Below are positions 17,321-25,416 of a stretch of 64,000 nucleotides of DNA, piece by piece. Origin of the DNA: CAVQXR01 sp046330455 (GTDB taxonomy: Bacteria; Actinomycetota; Thermoleophilia; Gaiellales; Gaiellaceae). Location: assembly GCA_046330455.1 (NCBI GenBank), contig JAXLSU010000006.1, positions 124,001 through 188,000 of the forward strand. The letters run 5' to 3'. Position 1 is the first letter of the stretch; the number at the start of each line of letters is the position of its first letter. Made by a program: the position numbers and the translations under genes. Under the pieces are notes generated by a model. The model was not told the DNA's origin, did not search any database, and worked only from the letters and a program-made list of their open reading frames with translations.

Positions 17321-18304
17321 GTGAGGATCTGGCGAGAGCTGCTCGAGGTCGCCCGCTGGGCACCGTCGTCCTACAACACCCAACCCTGGCGGCTCCGCGT
17401 CCTCTCGGAGCTCCAGGCCGAGCTCTGCTACGAGCCGTCGCATCTGCTTCCGGCCGCCGATCCCGAGGGGAAGCTGACGGCGGTCGCGCTCGGCTCCTTC
17501 ACCGAGGCGCTCTCGATCGCGGGCGCCCCGCGGAGCTTCGAGGTGCGAGCCGCCCTGCGCGGCGAGTCGCCGTGGCTCGCCGCAGGGCCTCCGGCTCCGT
17601 TCGCGCGCCTCGTGATTGCACAGCGCCGGGCGCCGGAGTCCCTCACGGCGTCGTTGATCGAAGCGCGCCGGACGTCGCGCCTGCCCTTCGACAGTGTCGA
17701 GACAGACCGGACGGAGCTCGTTGCGCTCGCGGCCTCCGTGGACGGGAGCGGCCACACGCTCGGGGTCAGCGCGTCACCCGAGCTCGTCGCGCAGGTGCTC
17801 GACCTGTACGCGGACGCGCTCATCGCCAGGGTCGAGACCGACCGGTTCCGTGAGGAGACCGCACGCTGGCTGCGCCGGAGCGAGCAGACCGCTCTCCGGG
17901 CCGGCGACGGGATACCGCCCGGCTGTCTCGGTCCGGCCGGCCCGCAGCTGCGGCGCCTCGTGGAGCTGTCACTGCGCGCGGCGCTGCCCGGGGCGCGGGG
18001 CCGTGCCCGCCACGCTGTCCGCACGAGCCTCGCGGGAACCGCGACGGTCGGCTGGCTCACCGGTCCGTTCGCAACGCCCGACGAGCGGTTCAGGGCGGGC
18101 CGGACGCTCTGCCGCCTGTGGCTGACCGCGACCGCGCACGGGCTCTACCTCCACCCGCTCGACCCGGTCGTCGCCGACGTGGCGCTCACGGCACGGCTGT
18201 CGGAGCCCGTCCGTGGCGCCGGCCCGTGGTGTGTCTTCCGGCTCGGCCGCGGCGCCGTTCCCGCGCGCAGCGTGCGCCTGGGAAGCGACGAGCTGCTCGT
18301 GTGA
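17321..18304 (+). CDS. Nitroreductase-fold oxidoreductase, Acg-like
   Basis: FMN-type nitroreductase-fold protein of 327 aa. The N-terminus VARWAPSSYNTQPWRLRVLS is the phosphate-binding strand-helix of this family. Length and a two-lobed layout with a second half ending in RLWLTATAHGLYLHPLDPVV and VFRLGRG resemble the Acg/Rv3131 group, in which one half has degenerated and catalytic activity is often doubtful. Start GTG follows TACAGT (17307-17312) by 8 nt. Convergent with argH. The substrate is unknown. Confidence 0.75.
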   Translation: MRIWRELLEVARWAPSSYNTQPWRLRVLSELQAELCYEPSHLLPAADPEGKLTAVALGSFTEALSIAGAPRSFEVRAALRGESPWLAAGPPAPFARLVIAQRRAPESLTASLIEARRTSRLPFDSVETDRTELVALAASVDGSGHTLGVSASPELVAQVLDLYADALIARVETDRFREETARWLRRSEQTALRAGDGIPPGCLGPAGPQLRRLVELSLRAALPGARGRARHAVRTSLAGTATVGWLTGPFATPDERFRAGRTLCRLWLTATAHGLYLHPLDPVVADVALTARLSEPVRGAGPWCVFRLGRGAVPARSVRLGSDELLV

Positions 18305-18330
18305 GGCCGCCGTCCTCCGGTCGATCCCGG

Positions 18331-19581
18331 TCAGGCGCCGCCCATGCCGAGCCGGCTCCTCGCCTGCTCGACGCGGTCGCGGACGTCTCCCGGGCCCGGC
18401 GACCTGCGCGCCGCGACGCTCCCGGCCGCATCGCCCGGCACCGACAGCCGGCCCTCTCGCACACTCGCGGCCACCTGCTCGTGCGCGTCGCGAAACGGCA
18501 CGCCCGCGGCGACGAGCCGCTCGGCCTCGTCGGTCGCGAGCAGCAGCGGGTCGGAGGCGGCCTCGGCCATCCGCTCCGGCCGTACCTCGGCGTGGCGGAC
18601 GAGCGCTGCGAGCGCCGCGAGCGCACCGGAGACGTCGCGCCGCGCCGCGAACACGGGCGGCTTGTCCTCCTGGAGGTCGAGGTTGTAGGCGAGCGGGAGT
18701 CCCTTCACGGTCGCGAGCAGGCCGGTGAGGCGGCCGATCGCGGTGCCGGCCTTGCCGCGGGCGAGCTCGGCGACGTCGGGGTTCAGCTTCTGGGGCATCA
18801 TCGAGGAGCCGGTCGCTGCCTCCTCGGGCAGCCGCAGGAACCCGAACTCGGCGCTCGCCCAGAGGCACAGCTCCTCGCCGATTCGCGAGAGATGCACGAA
18901 GAGGACGGTGACCGCGTAGAGGTAGTCGAGTGCGAAGTCCCGGTCGGCGACCGCGTCGAGGGAGTTACGCATCTGCCCGGGTGGAGCGGGGAGCGGAAGC
19001 GTCGAGCCGGCGAGCGCGCCGGCACCGAGCGGCACCTGCCGGGCCTGTTCGCCGGCGAAGCGAAATCGCTCGAGATCGCGCTCGAGCATCTCGACCCAGG
19101 CGAGCAGGTGGTGGCCGAGCGTCACCGGCTGGGCGCGCTGCAGGTGCGTATAGCCGGGCATGACCGTCTCGGCCTCCGCCCCGGCGCGGTCGAGCAGCAC
19201 GTTCGCGAACGCCCGGATCGCCGTCTCGGCCTCGCCGCAGGCGTCCACCGTTGCGAGCCGGAAGGCGGTGACGACCTGGTCGTTGCGCGACCTGCCCGCG
19301 TGGAGCTTGCGGCCCACCGGCCCGAGCAGGCGCTCGATCGCCGAATGGACGTCCTCGTCGGCTGGGGTGAGCAGCTCCGGGCCCCGCTCGGCGATCTCGG
19401 TCAGGCGGCTCTCGACCTCGGCCAGCTCGGCCTCGCCGAGGATGCCGGCCTCACGGAGTCGCCGCGCATGGATCCGCGTCCCCTCGCAGTCGTAGGGGAG
19501 AAGAGCAGCGTCGTCGCCACGCAGGAACGACGCTACCTCGGGCGCCAGCGAGCCCTCGACGCGCCCGCTCCAGAGCGTCAC
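18331..19581 (-). CDS. argH: Argininosuccinate lyase
   Basis: Last enzyme of arginine synthesis (416 aa). It splits argininosuccinate to arginine and fumarate. Fumarase/aspartase-superfamily signatures are LHAGRSRNDQVVTAFRL, GYTHLQRAQPVTLGHHLLAW and the C3 loop GSSMMPQKLNPDVAELARGK with the catalytic serine. The GTG start overlaps the argG stop by 4 nt (GTGA), which makes it the last cistron of a fully overlapped operon. Confidence 0.96.
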   Translation of the reverse strand: MTLWSGRVEGSLAPEVASFLRGDDAALLPYDCEGTRIHARRLREAGILGEAELAEVESRLTEIAERGPELLTPADEDVHSAIERLLGPVGRKLHAGRSRNDQVVTAFRLATVDACGEAETAIRAFANVLLDRAGAEAETVMPGYTHLQRAQPVTLGHHLLAWVEMLERDLERFRFAGEQARQVPLGAGALAGSTLPLPAPPGQMRNSLDAVADRDFALDYLYAVTVLFVHLSRIGEELCLWASAEFGFLRLPEEAATGSSMMPQKLNPDVAELARGKAGTAIGRLTGLLATVKGLPLAYNLDLQEDKPPVFAARRDVSGALAALAALVRHAEVRPERMAEAASDPLLLATDEAERLVAAGVPFRDAHEQVAASVREGRLSVPGDAAGSVAARRSPGPGDVRDRVEQARSRLGMGGA

Positions 19582-20924
19582 GTCTCGCGCCCTAGCTCCA
19601 GCGGATCGAGCGACGGCGCCGGCCCGTCGAGCCGCAGCTGCCGCTGCGCGGCGAGCATTCGCCGGGTGTCGGCGATGTCGTTGATCTGCACCGCGAGCTG
19701 GCCGATCCGGTCTGCGGCGGTGAACGTCGTGCTCGAGCGCTCCATCGAGAGGCGCTCGGGATGGTAGGAGAGCGCCGGGCCGCTCGTGTCGAGGATCGTG
19801 TAGTCGTCGCCACGGCGCAGCTCGAGCGTCACCTCACCGCTGACGACGGCGGCGACCCAGCGCTGGAGCGCGTCGCGGAGCATGAGCGCCTGAGGCTCGA
19901 ACCAGCGGCCCTCGTAGAGGAGCCGTCCGAGGAGCCGGCCCTCGGTCGCGTACCGATCGAGCGTGTGCTCGTTGTGGATCGCGGTCAGCAGCCGCTCGTA
20001 GGCGATGTGCAGGAGCGCCATCCCGGGCGCCTCGTAGATCCCGCGGCTCTTGGCCTCGATCACCCGGTTCTCGATCTGATCCGAGATCCCGAGCCCGTGC
20101 CGGCCGCCGATCTCGTTCGCGCGGTGGACGAGCTCGGCCGGGCCCGGGAGCTCCTCACCGTTCAACGCGACCGGCAGCCCGTGCTCGAAGCGCACGGACA
20201 CGATCTCCGGCTCGATGGCGATCCCGGCGTCCCAGTGCGCGACGCCCATGATCGGCTCGACGATCTTCATGCTCGAATCGAGGCGCTCGAGATCCTTTGC
20301 CTCGTGCGTCGAGCCGAGGAGGTTCGCGTCCGTCGAGTACGCCTTCTCGACCGAGCTCCCATGCGGGAGCCCGCGGGCGTCCAGCCACTCGCTCATCTCC
20401 TTGCGGCCGCCGAGCTCGGAGACGAACGCGTCGTCGAGCCAGGGCTTGTAGATGCGAAGGTCGGGATTCACGAGCAGCCCGTAGCGGTAGAAGCGCTGGA
20501 TGTCGTTGCCCTTGTAGGTCGAGCCGTCGCCCCAGATCTCGATCCCGTGCTCCTGCATCGACCGGACGAGCAGCGTCGCGGTGACGGCGCGCCCGAGCGG
20601 CGTCGTGTTGAAGTAGCGCTTGCCGGCGGTCTGGATGTGGAAGGCGCCGCACTGGAGCGCGGCGAGCCCCTCGGCGGCGAGCGCTTCCCTGCAGTCGAGC
20701 AGCCAGGCGTCCTCGGCCCCGTACTGGCGGGCCTTGGCCGGGAGCGCGGAGATGTCCGGTTCGTCGTACTGCCCGAGGTCGGCGGTGAACCCGTACGGCA
20801 CCGCGCCCTTCTCGCGCATCCAGGCGAGCGCGCAGCACGTGTCGAGCCCGCCGGAGAACGCGAAGCCGATCCGCTCGCGCAGCGGCAGCGAGCCGAGGAT
20901 GACGTGGCCCTCCGCGCCGCTCAC
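19578..20924 (-). CDS. argG: Argininosuccinate synthase, long (E. coli-like) type
   Basis: ATP-dependent ligase of 448 aa that joins citrulline and aspartate. The PP-loop is IGFAFSGGLDTCCALAWMREK, and the sequence continues with QCGAFHIQTAGKRYFNTTPL, IEIWGDGSTYKGNDIQRFYR and EKAYSTDANLLGSTHEAKDL. Length and motif order match the E. coli ArgG lineage (447 aa), not the roughly 400-aa type usual in actinobacteria, which hints at old lateral exchange or an ancestral paralogue. Both junctions are 4-nt overlaps. Confidence 0.95.
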   Translation of the reverse strand: MSGAEGHVILGSLPLRERIGFAFSGGLDTCCALAWMREKGAVPYGFTADLGQYDEPDISALPAKARQYGAEDAWLLDCREALAAEGLAALQCGAFHIQTAGKRYFNTTPLGRAVTATLLVRSMQEHGIEIWGDGSTYKGNDIQRFYRYGLLVNPDLRIYKPWLDDAFVSELGGRKEMSEWLDARGLPHGSSVEKAYSTDANLLGSTHEAKDLERLDSSMKIVEPIMGVAHWDAGIAIEPEIVSVRFEHGLPVALNGEELPGPAELVHRANEIGGRHGLGISDQIENRVIEAKSRGIYEAPGMALLHIAYERLLTAIHNEHTLDRYATEGRLLGRLLYEGRWFEPQALMLRDALQRWVAAVVSGEVTLELRRGDDYTILDTSGPALSYHPERLSMERSSTTFTAADRIGQLAVQINDIADTRRMLAAQRQLRLDGPAPSLDPLELGRET

Positions 20925-21415
20925 CCGTCGAGCTCCAGGAGGTCTCTGAGCTCTCCGGCGAGCTCCACGCCGGAGACCCCTTCGCGCGCCACGACGATGA
21001 TCGTGTTCTCGCCCGCGACGGTGCCGATGATGTCGGAGTACCCGCTCGCATCGATCGCGTCGGCGAGCGGTGCCGCGTACCCGCGCGGCGTCACGACGAC
21101 GACGAGACTGCCGCTGCCCTCGAGGGTGAGCGCCCAGCGGCGCAGGGCGGCGGCGAGCGCACGGTGGCGGTCGCCGTCCGCGGTGCCCGCGGGTGCGTAG
21201 ACGAGCCTGCCGGCGCCGTCTCGAACCTTGACGAGCCCGAGCTCGGCGACGTCGCGGGAGACGGTCGTCTGGACGACGTCGTAGCCCGTCTCGTGGAGCG
21301 CGGTCGCGAGCTCGCTCTGGGTCGAGATCGCCCGCTCCCGGATCAGCCCGAGGATCGCCCCCTGACGCTCACGCCGGAGGCTGTGGCCGCGGCCGTGCCC
21401 GGTCGTGACGGTCAT
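20921..21415 (-). CDS. argR: Arginine repressor
   Basis: Protein of 164 aa. The N-terminal winged helix (about 13-80) contains REQ/RERQGAILGLIRERAISTQ-like sequence, with TTVSRDVAELGLVKV as the recognition region. The C-terminal oligomerisation and arginine-binding domain contains IIGTVAGENTIIVVAREG. When loaded with arginine this family binds ARG boxes, and the inverted repeat in the argC/carA promoter is the obvious target. It sits inside the operon it should control, so it is autoregulated. Confidence 0.94.
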   Translation of the reverse strand: MTVTTGHGRGHSLRRERQGAILGLIRERAISTQSELATALHETGYDVVQTTVSRDVAELGLVKVRDGAGRLVYAPAGTADGDRHRALAAALRRWALTLEGSGSLVVVVTPRGYAAPLADAIDASGYSDIIGTVAGENTIIVVAREGVSGVELAGELRDLLELDG

Positions 21416-22554
21416 GCGAGCACCTTGGCGAGGATCGCGAGGGCGCGGTCGACGTGCTCCGTCTCGATCACGAGCGGCGGCGTGAGCCGGAGCACCTTCT
21501 CGCCGGCCGTGCCGACGATCAGCCCCGCCTCGAGGCAGGCGCCCATCACGGGCCCGGCCGGCCGGTCGAGATCACAGCCGAGCAGGAGGCCGGTGCCGCG
21601 GGTCTCCTCGACCCCGGGCAGCGAGGCCAGCCCGTCGCGGAGCCGCTCGCCCATCGCCCTGACGTTCGCGAGCAGCGCATCGTCGATCGCATCGACGACG
21701 GCGCAGCCCGCTGCGCAGGTCACGGGGTTGCCGCCGAACGTGGAGGCGTGGTCGCCCGGGACGAACCCGCCGGCGGCCTCGTCCGCGACGAGAAGGCAGC
21801 CGATCGGGAGCCCGTTCGCGAGCCCCTTGGCGAGCGCGACCACGTCCGGCTTCACGCCGAGCTGCTCGTGGGCGAAGAACGTGCCAGTGCGTCCGAGCCC
21901 GCACTGGATCTCGTCGAAGAAGACGACGGCGCCCTCGGCCCTGGCCAGCTCGGTGACGCTGTCGAGGAACTGTCGCGTCGCCGGGTTGATCCCGCCCTCG
22001 CCCTGGATCGGCTCGAGGAGCACGCAGCCGACGTTGCCGTCGGCGGCCGCGGCCGCGAGCGACTCGGCGTCGTTCAGGCGCGCGAAGCGAACGTCCGGCA
22101 GCAGCGGGCCGAAGCCCTGCCACTTCGCCGGCTGACCCGTCACCGAGAGCGCGCCGAGCGTCCGGCCGTGGAACGACTGCTCGAGCGCGACGATCCCCGG
22201 CTTCCCGCTCTTCTTGCGCGCGTACTTCAGGCCGGCCTCGATCGCCTCGGCGCCCGAGTTGCAGAAGAACGCCTGCGCCCCCCCGAACCGCCCGGAGAGC
22301 CGGTCGGCGAGCTCGGCCATCGGCTGCGTCCAGAACAGGTTCGAGACGTGCCAGAGGCGGTCGAGCTGCGCGTGGGCGGCCGCGGCGACACCCGGGTGGC
22401 AGTGTCCGAGCCCGACGACCGCGATCCCGGCCAGGAAGTCGAGGTACCGCCTGCCGCCGTCGTCGGTGAGCCAGACGCCGTCGCCCTCGACGAACGTGAC
22501 GTCGAGGCGGGGGTACGTCGGGAGCACGTGAGCTCCGAGGCGGGCGGCACTCAT
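21412..22554 (-). CDS. argD: Acetylornithine aminotransferase
   Basis: Class III PLP aminotransferase of 380 aa that converts N-acetylglutamate semialdehyde to N-acetylornithine. Visible motifs are YLDFLAGIAVVGLGHCHPGV, FCNSGAEAIEAGLKYARK, GRTLGALSVTG, the aspartate motif VVFFDEIQCGLGRTG, the PLP lysine in VVALAKGLANGLPIG, and HASTFGGNPVTCAAG. ATGA overlaps link it to argB upstream and argR downstream. Confidence 0.95.
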   Translation of the reverse strand: MSAARLGAHVLPTYPRLDVTFVEGDGVWLTDDGGRRYLDFLAGIAVVGLGHCHPGVAAAAHAQLDRLWHVSNLFWTQPMAELADRLSGRFGGAQAFFCNSGAEAIEAGLKYARKKSGKPGIVALEQSFHGRTLGALSVTGQPAKWQGFGPLLPDVRFARLNDAESLAAAAADGNVGCVLLEPIQGEGGINPATRQFLDSVTELARAEGAVVFFDEIQCGLGRTGTFFAHEQLGVKPDVVALAKGLANGLPIGCLLVADEAAGGFVPGDHASTFGGNPVTCAAGCAVVDAIDDALLANVRAMGERLRDGLASLPGVEETRGTGLLLGCDLDRPAGPVMGACLEAGLIVGTAGEKVLRLTPPLVIETEHVDRALAILAKVLA

Positions 22555-23225
22555 GCGAGCACCGCCGTCTCGCCGATCTCGGCGCGCATCCCGAGCCGGG
22601 CGGCGTGGACCGCCGCCTGGAGCTTGGGCACGATCCCGCCCTGGAACGTCCCCGCCGCGAGCATGGTGTCGGCCTCGTCGGCGCCGATCGAGGCGACCAC
22701 GTCGCCGTCGATCAGCAATCCCGGCACATCCGTCACGAAGAGGATCCGCTCAGCCCCAAGGCCGGCGGCGAGGGCGACCGCGGCCTCATCGGCATTGACG
22801 TTGAGCGGGCCCTTCGCCAGGGGAGCGATGACCGGGATACGACCCTCCCGGAGTGCGCCCGCGACGAGCGCGGGACAGCTCGGGAGCGGGTCTCCGACGA
22901 GGCCGAGCCTGGGAACCGGTGTCGCCTCGAGGCCGAGCTCGTCGCCCATCAGCCCGAGGGCGCGCGGACCGATCGCCGTGCACAGCGTCGCGTTGACGTC
23001 CGCGAGCGAGTCGCGGACGAGGGCGAGCGCGTCCGGCGTCGTGAAGCGCCTGCCGTCGACGAACCGCACCTCGAGGCCGCGCTCGCGCATCAGCGCCGAG
23101 ATCTGCGGGCCCGCGCCGTGGACGACGACGACATCCCGCTCGTTCGCGAGTGCGAGGATCGTCTCCGCGGCATCCGCGGCGATCGCGCCGCCGAGCTTGA
23201 GGACGACGAGGCCGGACGACGTCAC
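22551..23225 (-). CDS. argB: Acetylglutamate kinase, short form
   Basis: Amino-acid kinase that phosphorylates N-acetylglutamate. Motifs are VVLKLGGAIAADA, VVVHGAGPQISALM, NVNADEAAVALAAGLGAERI, FVTDVPGLL and GGIVPKLQAAVHAA. At 224 aa it is shorter than E. coli ArgB (258) and much shorter than arginine-inhibited hexameric forms of 280-300 aa: it lacks the N-terminal helix used for hexamer formation and stops at IGETAVLA. From known ArgB biology this suggests an enzyme insensitive to arginine feedback. Start GTG overlaps the argJ stop (GTGA). Confidence 0.92.
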   Translation of the reverse strand: MTSSGLVVLKLGGAIAADAAETILALANERDVVVVHGAGPQISALMRERGLEVRFVDGRRFTTPDALALVRDSLADVNATLCTAIGPRALGLMGDELGLEATPVPRLGLVGDPLPSCPALVAGALREGRIPVIAPLAKGPLNVNADEAAVALAAGLGAERILFVTDVPGLLIDGDVVASIGADEADTMLAAGTFQGGIVPKLQAAVHAARLGMRAEIGETAVLA

Positions 23226-24385
23226 GTCGTGTACTCCGCGTTGATCCGGACGTAGTCGTAGGTGAGGTCGGATGAGAGGTACGCCGCGCGCCCCTCGCCG
23301 AGCCGCAGCTCGAGGTCGATGCGGCAAGCGGCGCCGGAGAGGTCGGGCGCCGCCTCGACGGGAGCGCCGTCGACGTAGACGGGCGTACCGTTGAAGGAGA
23401 GGCTCGCGAGGGTCGGGTCGAGGGCCGCGAAGCCGCCGTTGTGGGCAGCCGAGCCGGCTGCGGCGAGCACGCGCCCCCAGTTGGGGTCGCGTCCGAAGGC
23501 CGCGGTCTTGACGAGCGGCGAGGTCGCGATCCGGCGGGCGATGGCGGTTGCCTCCGCATCGCTCGCGGCGCCCGAGACCTGGATCTCGAGCACGACCGTG
23601 ACCCCCTCGCCGTCGGCCACGATCTGCTTGGCGAGGTCGCCGCACACCTCGCGCAGCGCGGCCGCGAACGACGCGTCCGTCGCGGCGCTGCGCACGACTC
23701 CACTCGTCCCGTTCGCGAGCAGCGCGACCGCGTCGTTCGTCGAGCAGTCGCCGTCGATCGAGATCCGGTTGAAGCTCTCCTCGACGGCGGGGCGCAGGAA
23801 CGCGCTCGCCTCGTCCTGCGTGAGCGGGTAGTCCGTCGTGAGCACGACGAGCATCGTCGCGAGCACGGGGTGGATCATTCCCGCGCCCTTGGCCATCCCG
23901 CCCACGGTGAACCCGTCGCGGGTCACCGCGGCCTGCTTCGGCGCCGTGTCCGTGGTCAGGATCGCCACAGCGGCATCGTCGCCTCCGGATTCGCTCAGGC
24001 CGTCGGCCGCGACACGGAGCCCGGCGAGCAGCTTCTCGAGCGGAAGCCGAACGCCGATCACGCCTGTCGACATGACGAGCACCTGCTCGGTGGCGACGTC
24101 CATGAGCCGCGCCGCCTCGGCGGCCGTCGCGATCGCGTCCAGCTCGCCGCGCACCCCCGTGGCGGCGTTCGCAGACCCGGAGTTGACGACGACCGCCTGG
24201 GGGCTCGCCTGCGCGAGGTGGCGGGCCGAGACGACGACCGGAGCGGCCTTCAGGCGGTTGGCGGTGAACATCGCCGCGCCGACCGAGGGCACGGTGGAGC
24301 GCACGATCGCGAGATCCTTCCCGGACGTCCGCATCCCGGTCGTGACGCCCGAGGCGGAGAATCCCTTCGCGGCGGTGACGCTCAT
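23222..24385 (-). CDS. argJ: Bifunctional glutamate N-acetyltransferase / N-acetylglutamate synthase
   Basis: Ntn-fold enzyme of 387 aa that recycles the acetyl group from acetylornithine to glutamate. It cleaves itself before the Thr in the motif HPVLATMLVVLTTD. Other conserved parts are GFSASGVTTGMRTSGKDLA, VVVNSGSANAATG, GGMAKGAGMI, ISIDGDCSTNDAV and the C-terminal SSDLTYDYVRINAEYTT. Start ATG 24385 overlaps the argC stop by 4 nt. With argJ present the pathway is cyclic and no argA or argE is required. Confidence 0.95.
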   Translation of the reverse strand: MSVTAAKGFSASGVTTGMRTSGKDLAIVRSTVPSVGAAMFTANRLKAAPVVVSARHLAQASPQAVVVNSGSANAATGVRGELDAIATAAEAARLMDVATEQVLVMSTGVIGVRLPLEKLLAGLRVAADGLSESGGDDAAVAILTTDTAPKQAAVTRDGFTVGGMAKGAGMIHPVLATMLVVLTTDYPLTQDEASAFLRPAVEESFNRISIDGDCSTNDAVALLANGTSGVVRSAATDASFAAALREVCGDLAKQIVADGEGVTVVLEIQVSGAASDAEATAIARRIATSPLVKTAAFGRDPNWGRVLAAAGSAAHNGGFAALDPTLASLSFNGTPVYVDGAPVEAAPDLSGAACRIDLELRLGEGRAAYLSSDLTYDYVRINAEYTT

Positions 24386-25377
24386 ACGGGAACTCCGACG
24401 AGACGCAGGCCGTCGGTCTCTGGAAGCCCGAGCGCGAGGTTCGCGTTCTGGACCGCCTGCCCGGCCGCGCCCTTGCCGAGGTTGTCGATCGCGCAGACGA
24501 GGATCGCGTGGTCGGTCGCCCGGTCGCCGAACACGGCCACCTCGGCCGCGTCCGTGCCCTGGACGCGCGAGAGCTCGGGGGTCACGCCCTCGGACAGTAC
24601 CGCGACCGCAGCCGAGCTCGCATACGCCGACTCGAGCCGCTCGCGGGCGGTCTCCGCGGAGACGCCGCGGACGTAGCAGGTGGCGATCAGCCCGCGGCGG
24701 ATCGGCAAGAGGTGCGGGACGAAGCAGATCGGGAAGCCGAGCAGCTGGGCGATCTCCGGCTCGTGCTGGTGGCTCCCGATCCGGTAGGCCGACAGGTTCT
24801 CGAGCACGAAGCCCGCGTGGGAGCTCGCCTTGAGGCTGCGCCCGGCGCCCGAGATTCCGCTCTTTCCGTCGACGACGACGGACGCGGGGTCGACGAGATC
24901 GGCGATCGGGGCGAGCGCGAGGATCGCGGCGGTCGCGTAGCACCCAGGGTTGGCGACGAGTCGGCCCGTGGGGGGCGCCAGCTCGGGGACCGCGTAGCAC
25001 CAGTCGGCGAGCCCGTCGGGCCGCGGATGCGTCCAGCCGTACCAGTCCGCGTAGGCCTGCGGGTCGCGGAGGCGGTGGGCGCCGGTGAGATCGACGACGA
25101 CGCCCTGTGCGGGAGGCTCGAGCGCGGCCGCCCGGTCGTGATCGAGGCAGAGGAAGAGGACGTCCGCCCCCGAGGCGAGCGCCTCCTCGGTCGGGACGAA
25201 CCCGGGCAGCGCGGAGGCGCCGTTCCGGCCGAGCCGGGGGTCGAGGGCGCCGGCAGGCCGTCCCGCGAACGTGTCCGACCCGAGCGCCGTGAGCTCGAGG
25301 CCGGGGTGGGCGAGCACGCGGTCGATCGTCTCCTGGCCGGAGTAGCCGGACGCTCCGATCACCGCCGCGGTGTGCAT
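24382..25377 (-). CDS. argC: N-acetyl-gamma-glutamyl-phosphate reductase
   Basis: NADPH-dependent reductase of 331 aa and first gene of the operon. The Rossmann motif is AVIGASGYSGQET, the catalytic Cys is in VANPGCYATAAILAL, and SGISGAGRSLKAS and HQHEPEIAQLLG follow. I chose ATG 25377, far inside a longer open frame, because homologues begin here and a CATAAT -10 box ends 7 nt before it with a TTGCAT -35 box at 17-bp spacing. The transcript should be leaderless. Confidence 0.95.
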   Translation of the reverse strand: MHTAAVIGASGYSGQETIDRVLAHPGLELTALGSDTFAGRPAGALDPRLGRNGASALPGFVPTEEALASGADVLFLCLDHDRAAALEPPAQGVVVDLTGAHRLRDPQAYADWYGWTHPRPDGLADWCYAVPELAPPTGRLVANPGCYATAAILALAPIADLVDPASVVVDGKSGISGAGRSLKASSHAGFVLENLSAYRIGSHQHEPEIAQLLGFPICFVPHLLPIRRGLIATCYVRGVSAETARERLESAYASSAAVAVLSEGVTPELSRVQGTDAAEVAVFGDRATDHAILVCAIDNLGKGAAGQAVQNANLALGLPETDGLRLVGVPV

Positions 25378-25416
25378 CTTGCGTATTATGCAGATTCTTC
25401 GTAAAGTATGCAAGAC
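25378..25416. promoter_or_regulatory. Bidirectional argC/carA promoter with ARG-box-like inverted repeat
   Basis: Minus strand: TTGCAT (25413-25408), 17-bp spacer, CATAAT (25390-25385), 7 nt, argC ATG. Plus strand: TTGCGT (25379-25384), 17-bp spacer, TAAAGT (25402-25407), 9 nt, carA ATG 25417. The -35 of each promoter overlaps the other's -10/start region. TTGCGTATT and AAGTATGCAA form an imperfect inverted repeat that resembles ARG boxes, so ArgR bound here would block both operons. Confidence 0.75.
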
